This document shows positions 20,592 to 31,814 of a stretch of DNA of 64,000 bases, in pieces; the stretch's first letter is position 1; every line of letters starts with the position of its first letter. Source of the DNA: Vandiemenella viatica (lineage: Eukaryota; Arthropoda; Insecta; Orthoptera; Morabidae). The notes under the pieces are model-generated. The model was not told the DNA's origin, did no database searches, and was given only the letters and a program-made list of their open reading frames with translations. The position numbers were made by a program, and so were the translations under genes. Where the stretch lies: positions 190,172,685 through 190,236,684 of the forward strand of contig CM061914.1 in assembly GCA_031002005.1 (NCBI GenBank). The letters are read 5' to 3'.

Positions 20592-22154
20592 TAGGGATTG
20601 CAATCCAGCAAAGCGGGATCCCGCAATCCCGCGGGATCCCGCATCATTAGACAGTCTGGCGGATCCCGCACAAAATTAAGCGGATCCGCAATCCACAAAA
20701 TGCTGATAAAACGCGTGTCAGTGCGTGACTCGCTGCCCCACTCGGTCTCTATCGGATGTATTGCACTGTTTGCCGTACCAGAGCAGTTGGCATTTGACTC
20801 GTGTGAACAAGCGTTTGTTTTTGTCAACCTTCTTCATTCGTATTCATTTTCGTCTACACATTTCTATAATTTGAGTTATGCTGCATATTTAGTACGATTT
20901 TCTAACTATATAATTATTTTTTATGTGTTACAAACGTTACCAGAACTACAAAGTTACAGCTTTTTATTCACGGTTTCATTATTCCCATTTTCTGTATTTG
21001 CAGATAAAGTTTTGTGACAATTTCCTTTTTTTGCGGCTGAAAATTTGATTATTCGTTGATAGGAAACTAATTTTATCGTAATTTTAATCGCATACCTATT
21101 TATTTAGCAGCTATCAAAAGGAAATTGTATATCCTTTGACTTATTGCTGTTTTGGCCGCTGCTTCAATGCGTTTCTTTGACGAAAGCCGCCTGCTTACAT
21201 GTGCCGCTCAGGCTATCGATTAATCCCTCTTCTCCTTGATATTATTTGGACTAAAGGTAAAAAAAGTTATAATGAAATTTTCACGGATGTATCGACGAAT
21301 TGTGTTGTAGGAACACCATACTTCGACGGCTGCCTCCGCCGTCTTCCTCACGTGTGTAATTTCGTGTGTTTGCAATGAAATCCGGAGATACAACCTATGA
21401 CGACTTCACTGCAATCATTCGCCGAGAAAGTCTCCTTTCTTACTAAAAAATAATAATTTCCACTCTAAAAACGTCGTTACGCCACATAAGTAAATCTGAA
21501 ATACTTAACAATTTACTTGTTGGTGAGTAGTTTCTTTTATTAACATTGAATCAAATGTATTATCAATCAAGGAATCAGGAGATATAATAATGAATCACGC
21601 AAAAAAGGCCAAGTCTCGTGCTTGTGCAGTGACAAAACGTTATGAGATCTTGTTCTGAGCCAAGTCTACACTTTACAGAGTATATTCACTTCACTTTGTG
21701 AAATGGAATGCTTTTCTCGGTGTTATAGAACGTTTATTTAGAATTTAAAAAAAAACTCTGGTAACTTGGCCACTAAGCAAACCATATTTTTAAAGTTATG
21801 TGATGTGTTTTAAGGCACATAATATGACCGAAGACAATATTTTCCATTTTTATTATTTATTTAAAAATTGATTTAGATTAAAAAACAAAAATGTAAAACC
21901 TCGAAAAACTTAAGAGATGCTAAAAAGTTTTAATGTCATTTTGCCAATCAAAATATTGTTAATTTTTATCATTTAACATTAAAAATGAATTATTAATTTA
22001 ATTATTATTTAATTAATTAGCGTTTTAAGTAACTACGTTTTAAATATATGCGTTAAAAAACTGTTTGTACCAATCCCGCACGGATCCCGCGGGATTGGCA
22101 CAAATCCCGCGCGGATCCCGCGAGATTGAAAACACTGCGGGATTGCAATCCTTA
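20592..22154. mobile_element. non-autonomous hAT element with 8-bp target duplication
   Basis: The ends TAGGGATTGCAATCC and GGATTGCAATCCTTA are inverted repeats. GCTGCATC occurs exactly at 20584-20591 and 22155-22162, the 8-bp duplication typical of hAT. Both subterminal regions are packed with GCGGGATCCCGC-type palindromes (20614-20700, 22076-22145), plausible transposase binding sites. The 1563-bp interior has no transposase domain that I can see, and its AT-rich middle has many stops. Confidence 0.88.
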
Positions 22155-22252
22155 GCTGCATCTTCATACATACGACTCCTACACTGGAGTTTACCAGAAA
22201 TAAAGCATTTCCGCATACGTTATGGCTAGGAGAGAGTATACACTGTACTAGC

Positions 22253-22969
22253 CAATGTTGCCACCTTACAGCGATTTTGTCGCTAGATTTAGTGAATTTT
22301 GAAGTTCGACAGCGATATTCTTACATGTGTTATCGCTAAAAAATTATTTGGTGATTTTTAGTGATATTCAATCTTGCAGTTTCGAAAAATATACTCGCTT
22401 CCTTTCAACTACATTATTTGGGAGAAAATGTGTCTTTTGAGTGTGGAAAATACTCTTTGCCAGGGCAAAGATAACAAAGTAGTAGATTTTGCCTCAGAAC
22501 TCAGATTTGATGAGGAAAAAATTGACAAACCCTTACAGCAATGACATGGTATTAATTATGATCAATGGGACGCTACAAACAATGCCGGTTAAAAAATGTG
22601 AAGAAAAACCCACTACAGTTACGAGCTTGATGTGATTGCTGCAATTGGTAAAGATGCAAAATATTCTTTTAAAATTAAGACTGACGATTCATCCCATCCT
22701 TCCACATCTGCAAGTTCTGCAACTCCAACGGGACCAAGATGATGAAGAATAAATACGATTGAAGAATTTGATGTTGATTTTTAATACAATATTATGTTGA
22801 ATTTAATGAAAATACTAATTATTCAAATATGTTTATATTACTTACTTTAATATTTTCCTTTATTTTGTTTAGCGATTTCTAGCGAATCTTTTAGTTCTCA
22901 ATATCCCGTAATCTAGTTAGTTTTTGGACCAGGACTAGCGACTTTTGTTTTCATAAGGTGGCAACACTG
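22253..22969. mobile_element. hAT-like element, TGTTGCCACCTTA ends
   Basis: CAATGTTGCCACCTTA on the left is the inverse of TAAGGTGGCAACACTG on the right, with a second inner match around GTCGCTAG/CTAGCGAC. The 8-bp flanks GTACTAGC/ATATTGGC match at only 5 positions, so the target duplication has decayed or the edge is off slightly. The interior has short acidic/Ser-rich coding-like text (about 22430-22740) but no domain I can name. Confidence 0.65.
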
Positions 22970-23052
22970 ATATTGGCCAAAGATAATGCAAAGTATGTTT
23001 AGCAACCCTATGAGACAGACCATTGCGGCACAATTTCACACTAAATTATGCC

Positions 23053-24149
23053 TAGTGTTGCAAACTGAAAAAAATGTGTTTTTCAGCTTCCTGAAAAAAA
23101 AAACATGAAAAAAACCTAGCACCCTTGGTTTTTTTCTATACTTTTTTCAGAAAACAGTACATTTGATAAATTATAGTTCTATTTACGGAACATACATTTT
23201 ACATGTGTGTTTTAAATTTACTGAATCATGCAATGTCTTACATAATGATTCGTAAATGTATCTATATAGGTAACATAATTTTATTCATCCTCTATGTCGG
23301 AACCACATTCACTAGTATCAGCACTACCAACACTAGTTCGGTCTGTGTCGGAATTTTCTGTTTCTTCTCCTGTCTCCTCTATATCCATAACTTCAGAAGT
23401 AGTTACATTTTCTTTTATTGCTTGTCCCTGTATTGTACGCAAAAGATTTTGAGATTGCAATTTTAAATTGTGAGCAAAGTACACAATGTGCATAAAGACT
23501 GCGCCGGGTACCGATAATTCTGTATTAAGGTCTTTTAACTTTGAATTTAAATCTATTATCATACAAAAGAGGAGATTTATTTCTTTTTCAATCGTTTGTA
23601 GGAAACGATTCATAATTACTGATAATTTAATGACCCAGTATCACCACACGCTAAGAGAGTTTAACAATAATATGAATATAAGGAAAACACAATAAGTAAT
23701 AAAATGAGGCAAAAAGTCGTAAATAAATTTAAAATTCCTAATTTTTTGAAAATATCCGTGGGTCTACAGAATGATAAATTCGCAGCGTTGGCAGCACTAG
23801 TTCCAATAGCAAGTATCAATCCAAACAACGGGGAACGGGGATTCCTTCTCGCGCAGCCTAGCCTCTTCGGGAAGTCCCCGTTCGTAAAAGAAATCTTCAA
23901 TGTTGCCAATAATTTCGTAATTTTCTTTTCTACTGAACCAGAAAAATATATTAGGTTTAAAAATTAAGTTAAGTACTTAGTATAAACTCTAAAACAGTCA
24001 TATTAAACGATAAATGCCTGACAAATTTGAGATTTAGTAGTTATGAAAAAAACAGGTCCCAGAAAAAAACGTGTTTTTTCATAGTTTCTCATAGTTTCAT
24101 TCATGTTTCGTTTTTCAAGTCAGAAAAAAAAGTTTTTTTACAACACCTA
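23053..24149. mobile_element. possible TIR element, TAGTGTTG/CAACACCTA ends
   Basis: TAGTGTTGCAAACTG near 23053 and TTTTTACAACACCTA near 24149 are imperfect inverted repeats flanked inside by A/T runs. The minus-strand ORF 23613-23281 (110 codons) has an acidic C-terminus (EETGEETENSDTDRT, ECGSDIEDE) and starts MNRFLQTIEKEINLLF. I do not recognise it and cannot say it is a transposase piece. No target duplication found. Confidence 0.35.
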
Positions 24150-24829
24150 TATTTTACTCAACAAAAGATAATGCTCACAATATTCTGAAAATTATTTAAA
24201 ATTGATATTGGCCGACTTACCTGTCTAATCCCAGCTGACACAATGGTAAAACTCACAGAGCATATAATTCGCAGAGAATTTATTTTTAGGGTCCCTTCTT
24301 ATCCAGATATACGCTTTCTTCGACAAATATTTATATCTTTTTAATAGTTTAAGTTTCCTCAAATGTTTGTTCTTTCATGTTACTGGTGCATCATTTATGA
24401 CTATCACAAACTGAATTTGAAATACTTGACGTTTTAAATGATGGAGAAGCAAAATAACGTGGTCGAAAACTCCAACCTGAAAGCGACGAGATTCTCCGCT
24501 TGTCAGTCACTTGACTGACATCCTCCGCTCAGCTCAGAAATAACGGCGAGCGGACACGATTCCACAGGAATGTAACAGTGTATGGCGACCCTCGTTGCCA
24601 AGGCTCCGAGGCGGTTAAATACACAGATCAAAGGAAGCGAGCGCACAAAAAATCCCTGCCCGTTGGGCACCTTTTCTTGCTCGAAGTTATGTAACTAACA
24701 CAAGATCGTTCCGTTCCATGTATGTTATATTTCACCCGAAATATTTTAGCATACTTTATTTGTGGGAACAAGTATAAAGTATAACGACCAGAAATAAACT
24801 ATGATACTTTATTATAAATTATGGTTGGC
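24150..24829. other. unassigned DNA
   Basis: Nothing recognised. A GC-richer patch lies at about 24480-24680. Confidence 0.3.
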
Positions 24830-25420
24830 AACCCTAGCTGCTCCGAAACACTTGTGCCTGCACCAGCATTGTACTCTGCTGTCAGATCTGCCACAGATCG
24901 CCGCCTATCCCGCTTTACAGGGCGGGCAAGCCTCCGACCTTCACGTTCTGTGATGTGGCGTGGATGTCCACCATCTTGTCGCCCAGTCGTGGTTTCACCG
25001 TCCTTCAAACACTCTGTATAGATGCTCACTACAGTAGCACGCGAACAGCCGACCAGCCTCGCCGTTTCCGAGATGCTCGTTCCCAGCTTTCTGGTAATAA
25101 CAAAACGCCACGGAGCGTGGTGGGTGAACAGTTAACGTTCTGGCCTCGCATTCGGGAGGACGCGGCTTCGAATCCCCCGTCGGGGCATCCAGATTTGGGT
25201 TTTCCATGGTTTCCCCAAATCACTCCAGGCGAATGCCGGGATGCTTCCTTCAAAAAGGCCATGGCCGAATTCCTTCGCGTTCCTTGCCCCAATCCCATCC
25301 CGCCTCTAATGACCTCGACGTCGACGAGGGGTAAAGCCCAAACAAAAAAAAATGTCCTACGACAGAGACACTTATGTCAGTGGATTTCCCCATTCTCCAC
25401 ACGTAGCGTCGCTAGAATGA
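24830..25420 (-). pseudogene. Tc1-like transposase N-terminus with nested SINE
   Basis: On the minus strand an ATG-led MGKSTDISVSVVGH (about 25421-25360) is broken by a SINE. It then resumes as FVITRKLGTSISETARLVGC, SRATVVSIYTECLKDGETT, GRQDGGHPRHITEREGRRL and DRRRSVADLTAEYNAGAG (25105-24850). This is the paired DNA-binding helix-turn-helix and GRP-like linker of Tc1 transposases. The DDE catalytic domain is missing, so it is truncated. Confidence 0.75.
25110..25352 (+). mobile_element. SINE nested in Tc1-like gene
   Basis: Head GGGTGAACAGTTAACG, B-box-like GCTTCGAATCCCCCG, the family core, and a CGACGTCGACGAGG-A-rich tail. The target repeat is only suggested (AAAACGCC/AAAATGTCC). The Tc1 reading frame on both sides shows where it went in. 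Confidence 0.8.
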
Positions 25421-25448
25421 CTCCCTATGCATCTTTGCTTCGTATATA

Positions 25449-25889
25449 CAGGGTGATTATAATTAAACTTTAAGTTTCAAAACACTCTAACAAACGAACC
25501 ACTGATTCGAATGACGCCAAAATTGAACGGCGTATTATTGAAGAAGGGGGAAAGAACAAGAACGAAAAAAAAAAATAGTTCCAAACTTTAGTGACAGATG
25601 GCGCTGTAAGCATCACAAGATCCCTGTGATACAACCGTGCCGTGGTGGATGGGCTTACGTAACTAACAGTATCACACCTGTACAGTCATGCACACTGAAC
25701 GGTACAGTTGGTTTACGATTTGTCATTTGTAGACGAAATTCTGATGCTGTTGCTAAAATTTGGAACTTTTTTTTGTTCATGTTCTTTCCCCCTTCTTCAA
25801 TAATACGCCGTTCAATTTTGACGTCATTCTAATCAGTGGTTCGTTTTTTAGAGCGTTTTGAAACTTAAACTTTAATTATAATCACCCTG
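25449..25889. mobile_element. 441-bp mariner-type MITE
   Basis: Near-identical inverted repeats of about 140 bp start CAGGGTGATTATAATTAAA on both ends, with TA duplicated at 25447-25448 and 25890-25891. The middle (~160 bp) is non-coding. Its outermost 8 bases, CAGGGTGA, equal the right end of the 15676-17843 transposon, but the rest of the TIR differs. Confidence 0.92.
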
Positions 25890-25891
25890 TA

Positions 25892-26600
25892 TATTTCTTT
25901 TATGGCATGACGTATTCGAAACGTCACAGCACGGCATTCAATCTCGCTATGGGCTGTGGAGATAATGTTTTGGCTCATCTGTTTATTTACTAAACAATCT
26001 CCCCTCGGCATTAGGTTCACCACTATCTCTTACATAACAGGACAAATTGTACACATAAAAATTTACATTCGAAAATTATACTAACTTTTTTCCGCTTTTG
26101 TGATGCGTGTTTCTTGTTGACAATGCGATCGTTTCAGTCTCAAAATGGAGGCCTTCGTCAGGTATGCTTAATGTATCCGTTTCGTACACTGTATGAACTG
26201 TTTATATTTTTCCCGGAGGAGATGTTGCACGAAGAAGTTACATTAACTGTAAGAAACGTACATTAACTTTTAAGAAATGTGTATTAACTTTTAAGTCAAT
26301 GTATCCGCTTCGTACACCATCTTTGCAGGAAAAAAAAATAGACAGTTCATCTACAGAAAGAATGGGATACGTTAAATTTAAGCAGCCCTGACGAAGACTC
26401 GGGAGGTTTGAACCGAAACGTTAGCATCAAGCCAAACCCGAAAAAAAAGATGTAAGCGCAATTTGTGCAACTAGCGTGTTGGTTGCAGCCATGGAGGAAA
26501 GAAATATGTGGAGAGGAAATACCTCTTATTCTGTGACGACGCCTCTAAAATCTCGGCTGATACTGCGCATGCGCAGTGGCGGCGGCGGCCATATTACGTA
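25892..26600. other. unassigned; short direct repeat and CTGACGA...GAAAC motif
   Basis: AATGTATCCG-TTCGTACAC occurs at about 26168 and 26297. CTGACGAAGACTCGG ... CCGAAAC at 26398-26418 resembles the recurring CTGAnGA...GAAA motif seen 3' of the Penelope fragment. No ORF is convincing. Confidence 0.35.
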
Positions 26601-27150
26601 TCCAAACAATTGCTATTTGGAGACAGTATATCCCAAAAACTAAACAAGATATCGAAAAATGCTATTCTTTATTTTCGATTTTTCTCGTCGTGGGTACATA
26701 AGAATCCATCATCAAGTTTGACTTTTTGCGAAATTTTTCTTCTGCATTTCAATTCACTTTTGAGACAGTATATCCCGAAAACTAAACACGATATTGAAAA
26801 TTTTTAGTCTTTATTTTCGATTTTTTTGGTCGTGTTGCATAAGAATCCACCATCAAATTTTTCATTTTGCGAAATTTTTCTTCTGCATTTCAACTCACTT
26901 TTGATACAGTATATCTCGGGAACTAGGCAAGATATCGAAAAATTTTATTCTTTATTTTTTATTTGTCTCGTTTTTTTAAATAAGAGTCCATCATAAAATT
27001 CGATTCCGACCAATTGTTTTTTCTGAATTTCAACCAGAAACATCTCGTAGTTGAGACAAAATATCTCGAAAACTAAGCAGGATATCGAAAAATTTTATTC
27101 TTCATTTTTTATTTGTCTCATCGAGTTACAGAATAATCCATCACCAGATT
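26600..27150. repeat. degenerate tandem array, ~143-bp unit x4
   Basis: GAGACAGTATATCCC or its variants begins units near 26619, 26761, 26902 and 27052. Each is followed by AAAACTAA-AAGATATCGAAAA, a T-rich stretch and CATAAGAATCCATCATCA. Spacing is about 141-150 bp. No coding meaning is apparent. Confidence 0.8.
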
Positions 27151-27737
27151 GCGGCGTCACGTTTATCCTAGAGTCCCCTTGAGGTTCTCCGTGTCTGTAT
27201 GGATAGGTAATATGGCGGCCACGCCTCCCCACTCCTCTCCGCCCGGCGTCACTTCAATGCGTGGTGAAGGTCCCTCGCGTCGTCTCCGTATATTTCTTTC
27301 CTCCGTGGCTGCAGCCAGCTGGCCGGCTTGTTTTTCTGTTGTTCCCACGCGGCGCCAGAGGCCAGCACAGTGCCGTGTGCCGCGGGGCTGCATACCTCTG
27401 CAGTTCCGTATCTGCGCGGGAAATCTAGCGCGGACATAACCGACAATAATTGAGCGCCGGGAAGCGAGTGCCGAAAACAATAACGTGCGGCGTATTGAAA
27501 TTAACAGCCATAAACAGCTCCGCCGGAGTCGGTTGCCGCAATAACGAGTGAATTATAAATCCGGAGCGAGCTATCTGCCCTGTTTAATTACGGGCCCCGC
27601 CGCCAGGGGCGTGATTTACACGCAGCCACTTACACGCAAATTAAAGTCGTCTTCCCGGTAGCCGGCACCGCCTCTGATTCCTCTCCGTTCTCTACTCGGG
27701 GCTCTTCTAGACGAGTCCAATAATCCTCTGCTCGATC
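27151..27737. other. GC-richer unique-looking DNA
   Basis: This island is CpG- and GC-rich with repeated AATTAC/TAATTA-like motifs in its right half (27440-27650). It lacks recognised repeats. Overlapping ORFs on both strands at 27149-27480 probably reflect GC content. Possible host regulatory or exon-proximal sequence. Confidence 0.35.
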
Positions 27738-28319
27738 TTCAAAATTCTGCACTTGTTGGAGGGAGCGATGAGGGGATGTACGACAGAAGTAAAGGAATTG
27801 CGTTGGAAAACTGTGGTCAGACCATTGATTAGATATGGTAGTGCAGTATCGGACCAACATTTTGAGTATCAAACATAGGAGTTGGAGAGGGTGCAAAAAC
27901 GGGCTACTAGATTTGTTTCTGCAAATTACCACATAATTAATTCAAACACAGGAGGAAGGTAAAGAGAGTCATGGGAGTGTACAAGGCGTATATTGGTAAT
28001 GAGGTATGGAAAGATATTGGTGTAGGTATGAAAAGTAGTGCACGGAAGGGAAAAGGTGACCATGACCAAAAGCTGGCACTCGATTTCAGGCACAAAGGTG
28101 TAGGAAGATTCTCTTTTTCACATAACGGGGTCAGCGTTTGGAACAATTTATCAGTAGAAGTGTTGAATAATTTACTAAAAACGTTTAAAGAATTTAAAGT
28201 TCAAATTTGTATAGGACAAATATAGCTGGATGCAGAAGAAGGGGGAAAATGGGTGTGTAGGGAAATTGGCACAGGACCGAGCATTTCATTACAATTAAAA
28301 TTAAATAAAATTAAATTAA
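27738..28319 (+). pseudogene. NLR-A C-terminal fragment, first tandem copy
   Basis: Decayed frames encode TVVRPLIRYGSAVSDQHFEY, VQKRATRFVSANYH, RRKVKRVMGVYKAYIGNEVW, DHDQKLALDFRHKGVGRFSF and the family 3' UTR, ending in an AATTAAA-rich tail. The starting point matches that of the next copy (TTCAAAATTCTGCACTTG). Confidence 0.75.
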
Positions 28320-28880
28320 TTCAAAATGCTGCACTTGTTGGAGAGAGTGATGAGGGGATGTACGAGAGAAGTGAAGGAATTGGGCTCCAAAACTTTCGCC
28401 AGACCATTGTTTCAATATGGTAGCGTAGTATGGGACGCACATTTGGAGTCAGGAGTTGTATAGGGTGCAAAAGAAAGGGCTACTAAACATATTTCTGCAA
28501 ATTACCGCAGGATTCATTGGAAGACAGCAGAAGGGTGAAGAGGGTCATCGGAGTGTACAAGGCGTATATTGGTAATGAGGCATGGAAACATATTGGTGTA
28601 AGAATTGAAAGTAATGCATGGAAGGGAAAAGATGACCATGACCACAAGCTGGCACTCGATTTCAGGCACAAGAGTGTAGGAAGATTCTCTTTTTTAGGTA
28701 AGGCTGTCAGAGATTGGAACAAGTTATGAAGAGAAGTGATGAATAATTTACTAAAAACGTTGAAAGAATTTAAAGTTGAAATTTGTAGAGGGAAAATGTA
28801 GGTAGGTGAAGGATAGGGGGAATATGGGTGTGTAGGGAAATTGCCACACGAAGCGTGCGTTCCATTCCCATTAAATTAAA
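28320..28880 (+). pseudogene. NLR-A C-terminal fragment, second tandem copy
   Basis: It starts TTCAAAATGCTGCACTTG at 28320, 582 bp after the equivalent point of the first copy. It reads EDSRRVKRVIGVYKAYIGNE, DHDHKLALDFRHKSVGRFSF and GKAVRDWNKL before a stop. Same orientation and same truncation point as its neighbour. Confidence 0.75.
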
Positions 28881-29632
28881 TTTAGTACCCAGCTTTTTTA
28901 GCAGTAATACTGAATTAAACACTGATTGAATGTTTCGTATTTTATTTAAATGTATTTTTTATAGCACGTAAAAGCATATTGAGGTCATTTTCCTAGTGTT
29001 GCTCATATCGTCATTACTTAAATGTAGTTGGCAGCAGACTGCGCTCACCTCAATAGATGGGCAACCTTCAGTGAGTCTCGATAATACCCGAAGAGTTAGT
29101 TACTATGCCTGCCACCGCAGCGCTGTTTGGCTAATCATCAAAGTTCAAATCAATATCTGTATTGACTTTATTCACGTTTATGCTATTAGAATGAGGTGTA
29201 AATTTCAAATTAATATTTTTATTTTATTTGCAATTACATCGCTAAAAGGTAGTGTCCTTGCGATGCCACCTAAAGGTAAATGTGTTTTGCGTAGCAGAGA
29301 TAAATAAGGTTACAATGCGATGCAGCGATATAAAATTAAATAATGCAATGCAGAAATAGAAAATTACATAATGCGACATTCGTTTACATTTTTTGCTGTA
29401 TTCTCCGTAGCAGCTACTGAAACCAAGTGACAAAATAACCTTAGAATTTTTTGGCAGAAGGTAACAAACATGGAAGTTTATTAAAATCCAGAGAAAGTTT
29501 ATGTGAAACTTAAGTATTCACAAAACATATCGATCAAATAAATTATAGTTATTCGTTGTTGAAATTACACTTTACTTAGAAAGTTTTTCATAACAACAAA
29601 AATTTTCATCAAGTAAACTCAAATGGAGTTCA
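28881..29632. other. AT-rich DNA, unassigned
   Basis: No recognised features. Small ORFs only. Confidence 0.35.
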
Positions 29633-29881
29633 ATTTTTATGAATAATTGAAACGCCAATGCAAATGAATTTGTTGCTTTTATTTTCAGAACGCTTTTCAC
29701 TTCATTCTATGGAGCATCTTTAGCGGTTCTATCTGTTTGTTTATACATGTAATTTAATTACATGTATAAACACACAACAGACAGAACCACTGAAGATGCT
29801 CCAGAGAATGAAGTGAAACGCGTTCAAAAAATAAAAAACAACAAATTCAGTGGCACTGGCGTGACAATTATTCGTAAAAAT
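29633..29881. repeat. 249-bp near-perfect palindrome (foldback)
   Basis: Arms of ~122 bp meet near 29757 with virtually no spacer (TACATGTAATTTAATTACAT). Outer matches include ATTTTTATGAATAATTG against CAATTATTCGTAAAAAT. The arms contain CTTCATTCTATGGAGCATCT and its inverse, with roughly 10% mismatches by eye. It could be a foldback or MITE, or an inverted duplication. Confidence 0.88.
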
Positions 29882-30049
29882 GGGCCCTATCGCGATTGAG
29901 GAACTGTCCCACAATATCGAGATGACAAGTGAAGTTATTTAAAAACTTACTAACCAAATACTCAGAAAATCTAATCGGAGAAAGATTACGAACATAACAA
30001 AAATATTAATAAAAAAGATAAAACTTAAAAGTTATTCGTTTATCTTTTA

Positions 30050-30510
30050 ATTTAATTTAATTTAATTGCAATGGAGCACAGGCTCCGGTGGCAATTTCCC
30101 TACACCCACATTATCCCCCTATCGTGCACCCACCTACATTTGCCCTCTAAAAATTTTAACATTAAATTCTTTCAACGTTTTCGGTAAGTTATTTATCATT
30201 CCCCTTGGTAACTCATTCCAATCCCTGACACCCTTACCTAAACAAGAGAATCTTCCCACACCCTTGTGCCTGAAATCGAGTGCCAGCTTGTGGTCATGGT
30301 CATCTTTTCCCTTCCATGAACTACTTTTCATACCTACTGCTATATCTTTCGATGCCTCATCGCCAGTATACCCCCTGTACACTCCCATGACCCTCCTCAT
30401 CCTCCTCCTGTCTTGCAATGAATCCCATTTCAGCTCCTTTATCTTATCCGTCACTGATTGCATTCTGCGATAATTTCCAGAAACAAATCTAGCAGCCCTT
30501 CTTTGCACCC
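30050..30510 (-). pseudogene. NLR-A fragment, 3' part (split by LTR-like insert)
   Basis: The left end is the NLR-A tail (TTTAATTTAATTTAATTGCA). The minus strand is open for 124 codons from 30508: QRRAARFVSGNYRRMQSVTD, KELKWDSLQDRRRMRRVMG, DHDHKLALDFRHKGVGRFSC and GKGVRDWNELPRGM. This is one of the best-preserved copies of the family tail. The upstream part continues at 31031. Confidence 0.8.
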
Positions 30511-31026
30511 TGTAAGAAACTGTCCTATTATTATGATTCCTAGATTTGCCTCGGGTGGATATTACTCACCACAGAATCCATGGAATATTATCTTGTAGTT
30601 TCTGCTACTTAATTGGTCTGTATGATTCAAACAACATACAATAAACTAAGGAGAACTTCATTTCACTTTTCTATACATTTCACTCATCATTTGTTTCACA
30701 AATTACACATTCAACAAATCATTAAAAACTCAATATTCTCTCTCATTATCTCGATTACTATTCGAGCGAGGAGCACCAATTCATGCCTCCATCCGCCGTC
30801 ATTTTTAATCTCTGGACTGACCAAAGAATACTCTCACTCCGCACACAGAATACTTCAAAGATAATTACATAAAAAGTTTCGATATCCTAAATACAATCAT
30901 TTGCAAATGCTTCTCATTAAACTTAAATCAACAGCACATTGTTAAATAATAACACAAACAACAAATGGAAAGAAAGGAATACTAAAACAATTAATTTTAG
31001 GTGTGAGTGGACTATGTTTCCACACA
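30511..31026. mobile_element. probable solo LTR, 516 bp, inside NLR-A
   Basis: The insert starts TGTAAGAAACTGTCC and ends GTTTCCACACA, i.e. TG...CA with short inverted ends (TGT-GAAAC). The 4-bp ACCC repeats at 30507-30510 and 31027-31030, and the NLR-A frame resumes right after it. No coding content. This is what a solo LTR left by recombination looks like. No internal retrotransposon is present to prove it. Confidence 0.6.
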
Positions 31027-31030
31027 ACCC

Positions 31031-31200
31031 TCTCTAATTCCTGTATTTGATACGCAAAAAGTGGGTCCCATACTACACTACCATATTCGAGCAATGGTCT
31101 GACCAAAGTTTTGTAACCCAATTCCTTTACTTCTCTCGTACATCCGCTCATCACTCTCTCCAACAAGTGCAGAATTTCGAGACCTTTTCCTACTACCTGT
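31031..31200 (-). pseudogene. NLR-A fragment, upstream part
   Basis: Minus strand: MLERVMSGCTREVKELGYKT, LVRPLLEYGSVVWDPLFAYQ and IQELERV. It joins the 30050-30510 piece once the 516-bp insert and one ACCC are removed. Confidence 0.8.
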
Positions 31201-31717
31201 CCAATGTGTTAGAAACTTTTACAGAACAAATTCCTACTATCACCATACTTTGACGTGTTGCGCGTATGATATTAATAGTTTTAATAAATTTTCACTTGTT
31301 TCGGCAATTCCCCATGACTGCCACGGTTTCTTTTTTGTATGATTTGTGTAACGTGTAGCTGTAAATAATTGGGGTACGTACAGGTATATGACATGGAAAT
31401 AGCGGGAAACCTCCAAAAAAACGCAATTGTGATGACCGGTAGGTGGGGACCAGGATTCGATCCATCCTCGCGGTACCTCCCCCGTCCACTGTGCGGCGCC
31501 TCGGCGCGGGTTGTTGTAATTCATCACAGCGAGACGGAACTGACTTGCGCCATCTCACTCCCGCAGCCCAGTCCCAAGTTCACAGGCGATGTTCTCGACA
31601 GAGTCGAGCGCTGTTGCTTCAGCTGCTGCGGCGACCGCAGCTCCGCTCTCTGGCGAGACTCTGTATCAACACACAGTCCGATAAATCCTTCACTCGAATT
31701 GTTATTCAAACACAACG

Positions 31718-31751
31718 TTTCGACGGATGTATTTTCAGTCGCCATCTTCAG
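31718..31751 (-). other. CTGAAGA-hairpin-GAAAC motif
   Basis: On the minus strand CTGAAGAT, GGCG...CGTC (a possible short stem) and GAAACG. The same arrangement lies downstream of the Penelope-like endonuclease at 57012-57045, so this part of the unit is probably a Penelope 3' remnant. Confidence 0.45.
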
Positions 31752-31814
31752 GTGCAGAGTGAGCAAGTCGTAAAACGTATAGTTTAAAGCTTCGCTGTAA
31801 CACGTTGTTGATAG

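Noticed and set aside
23281..23613. 110-codon minus-strand ORF with acidic tail
   Set aside because: It lies in a possible mobile element and has no recognisable domain. Described there but not called a gene.
27149..27480. Overlapping open frames on both strands
   Set aside because: Several long frames overlap in GC-rich DNA, as expected from low stop frequency. No motif supports any of them.
31369..31787. Plus-strand ORFs of 114-134 codons in unit A
   Set aside because: Unit B has different frames broken by a ~70-bp deletion. Their only apparent sense is non-coding Penelope-like 3' DNA.
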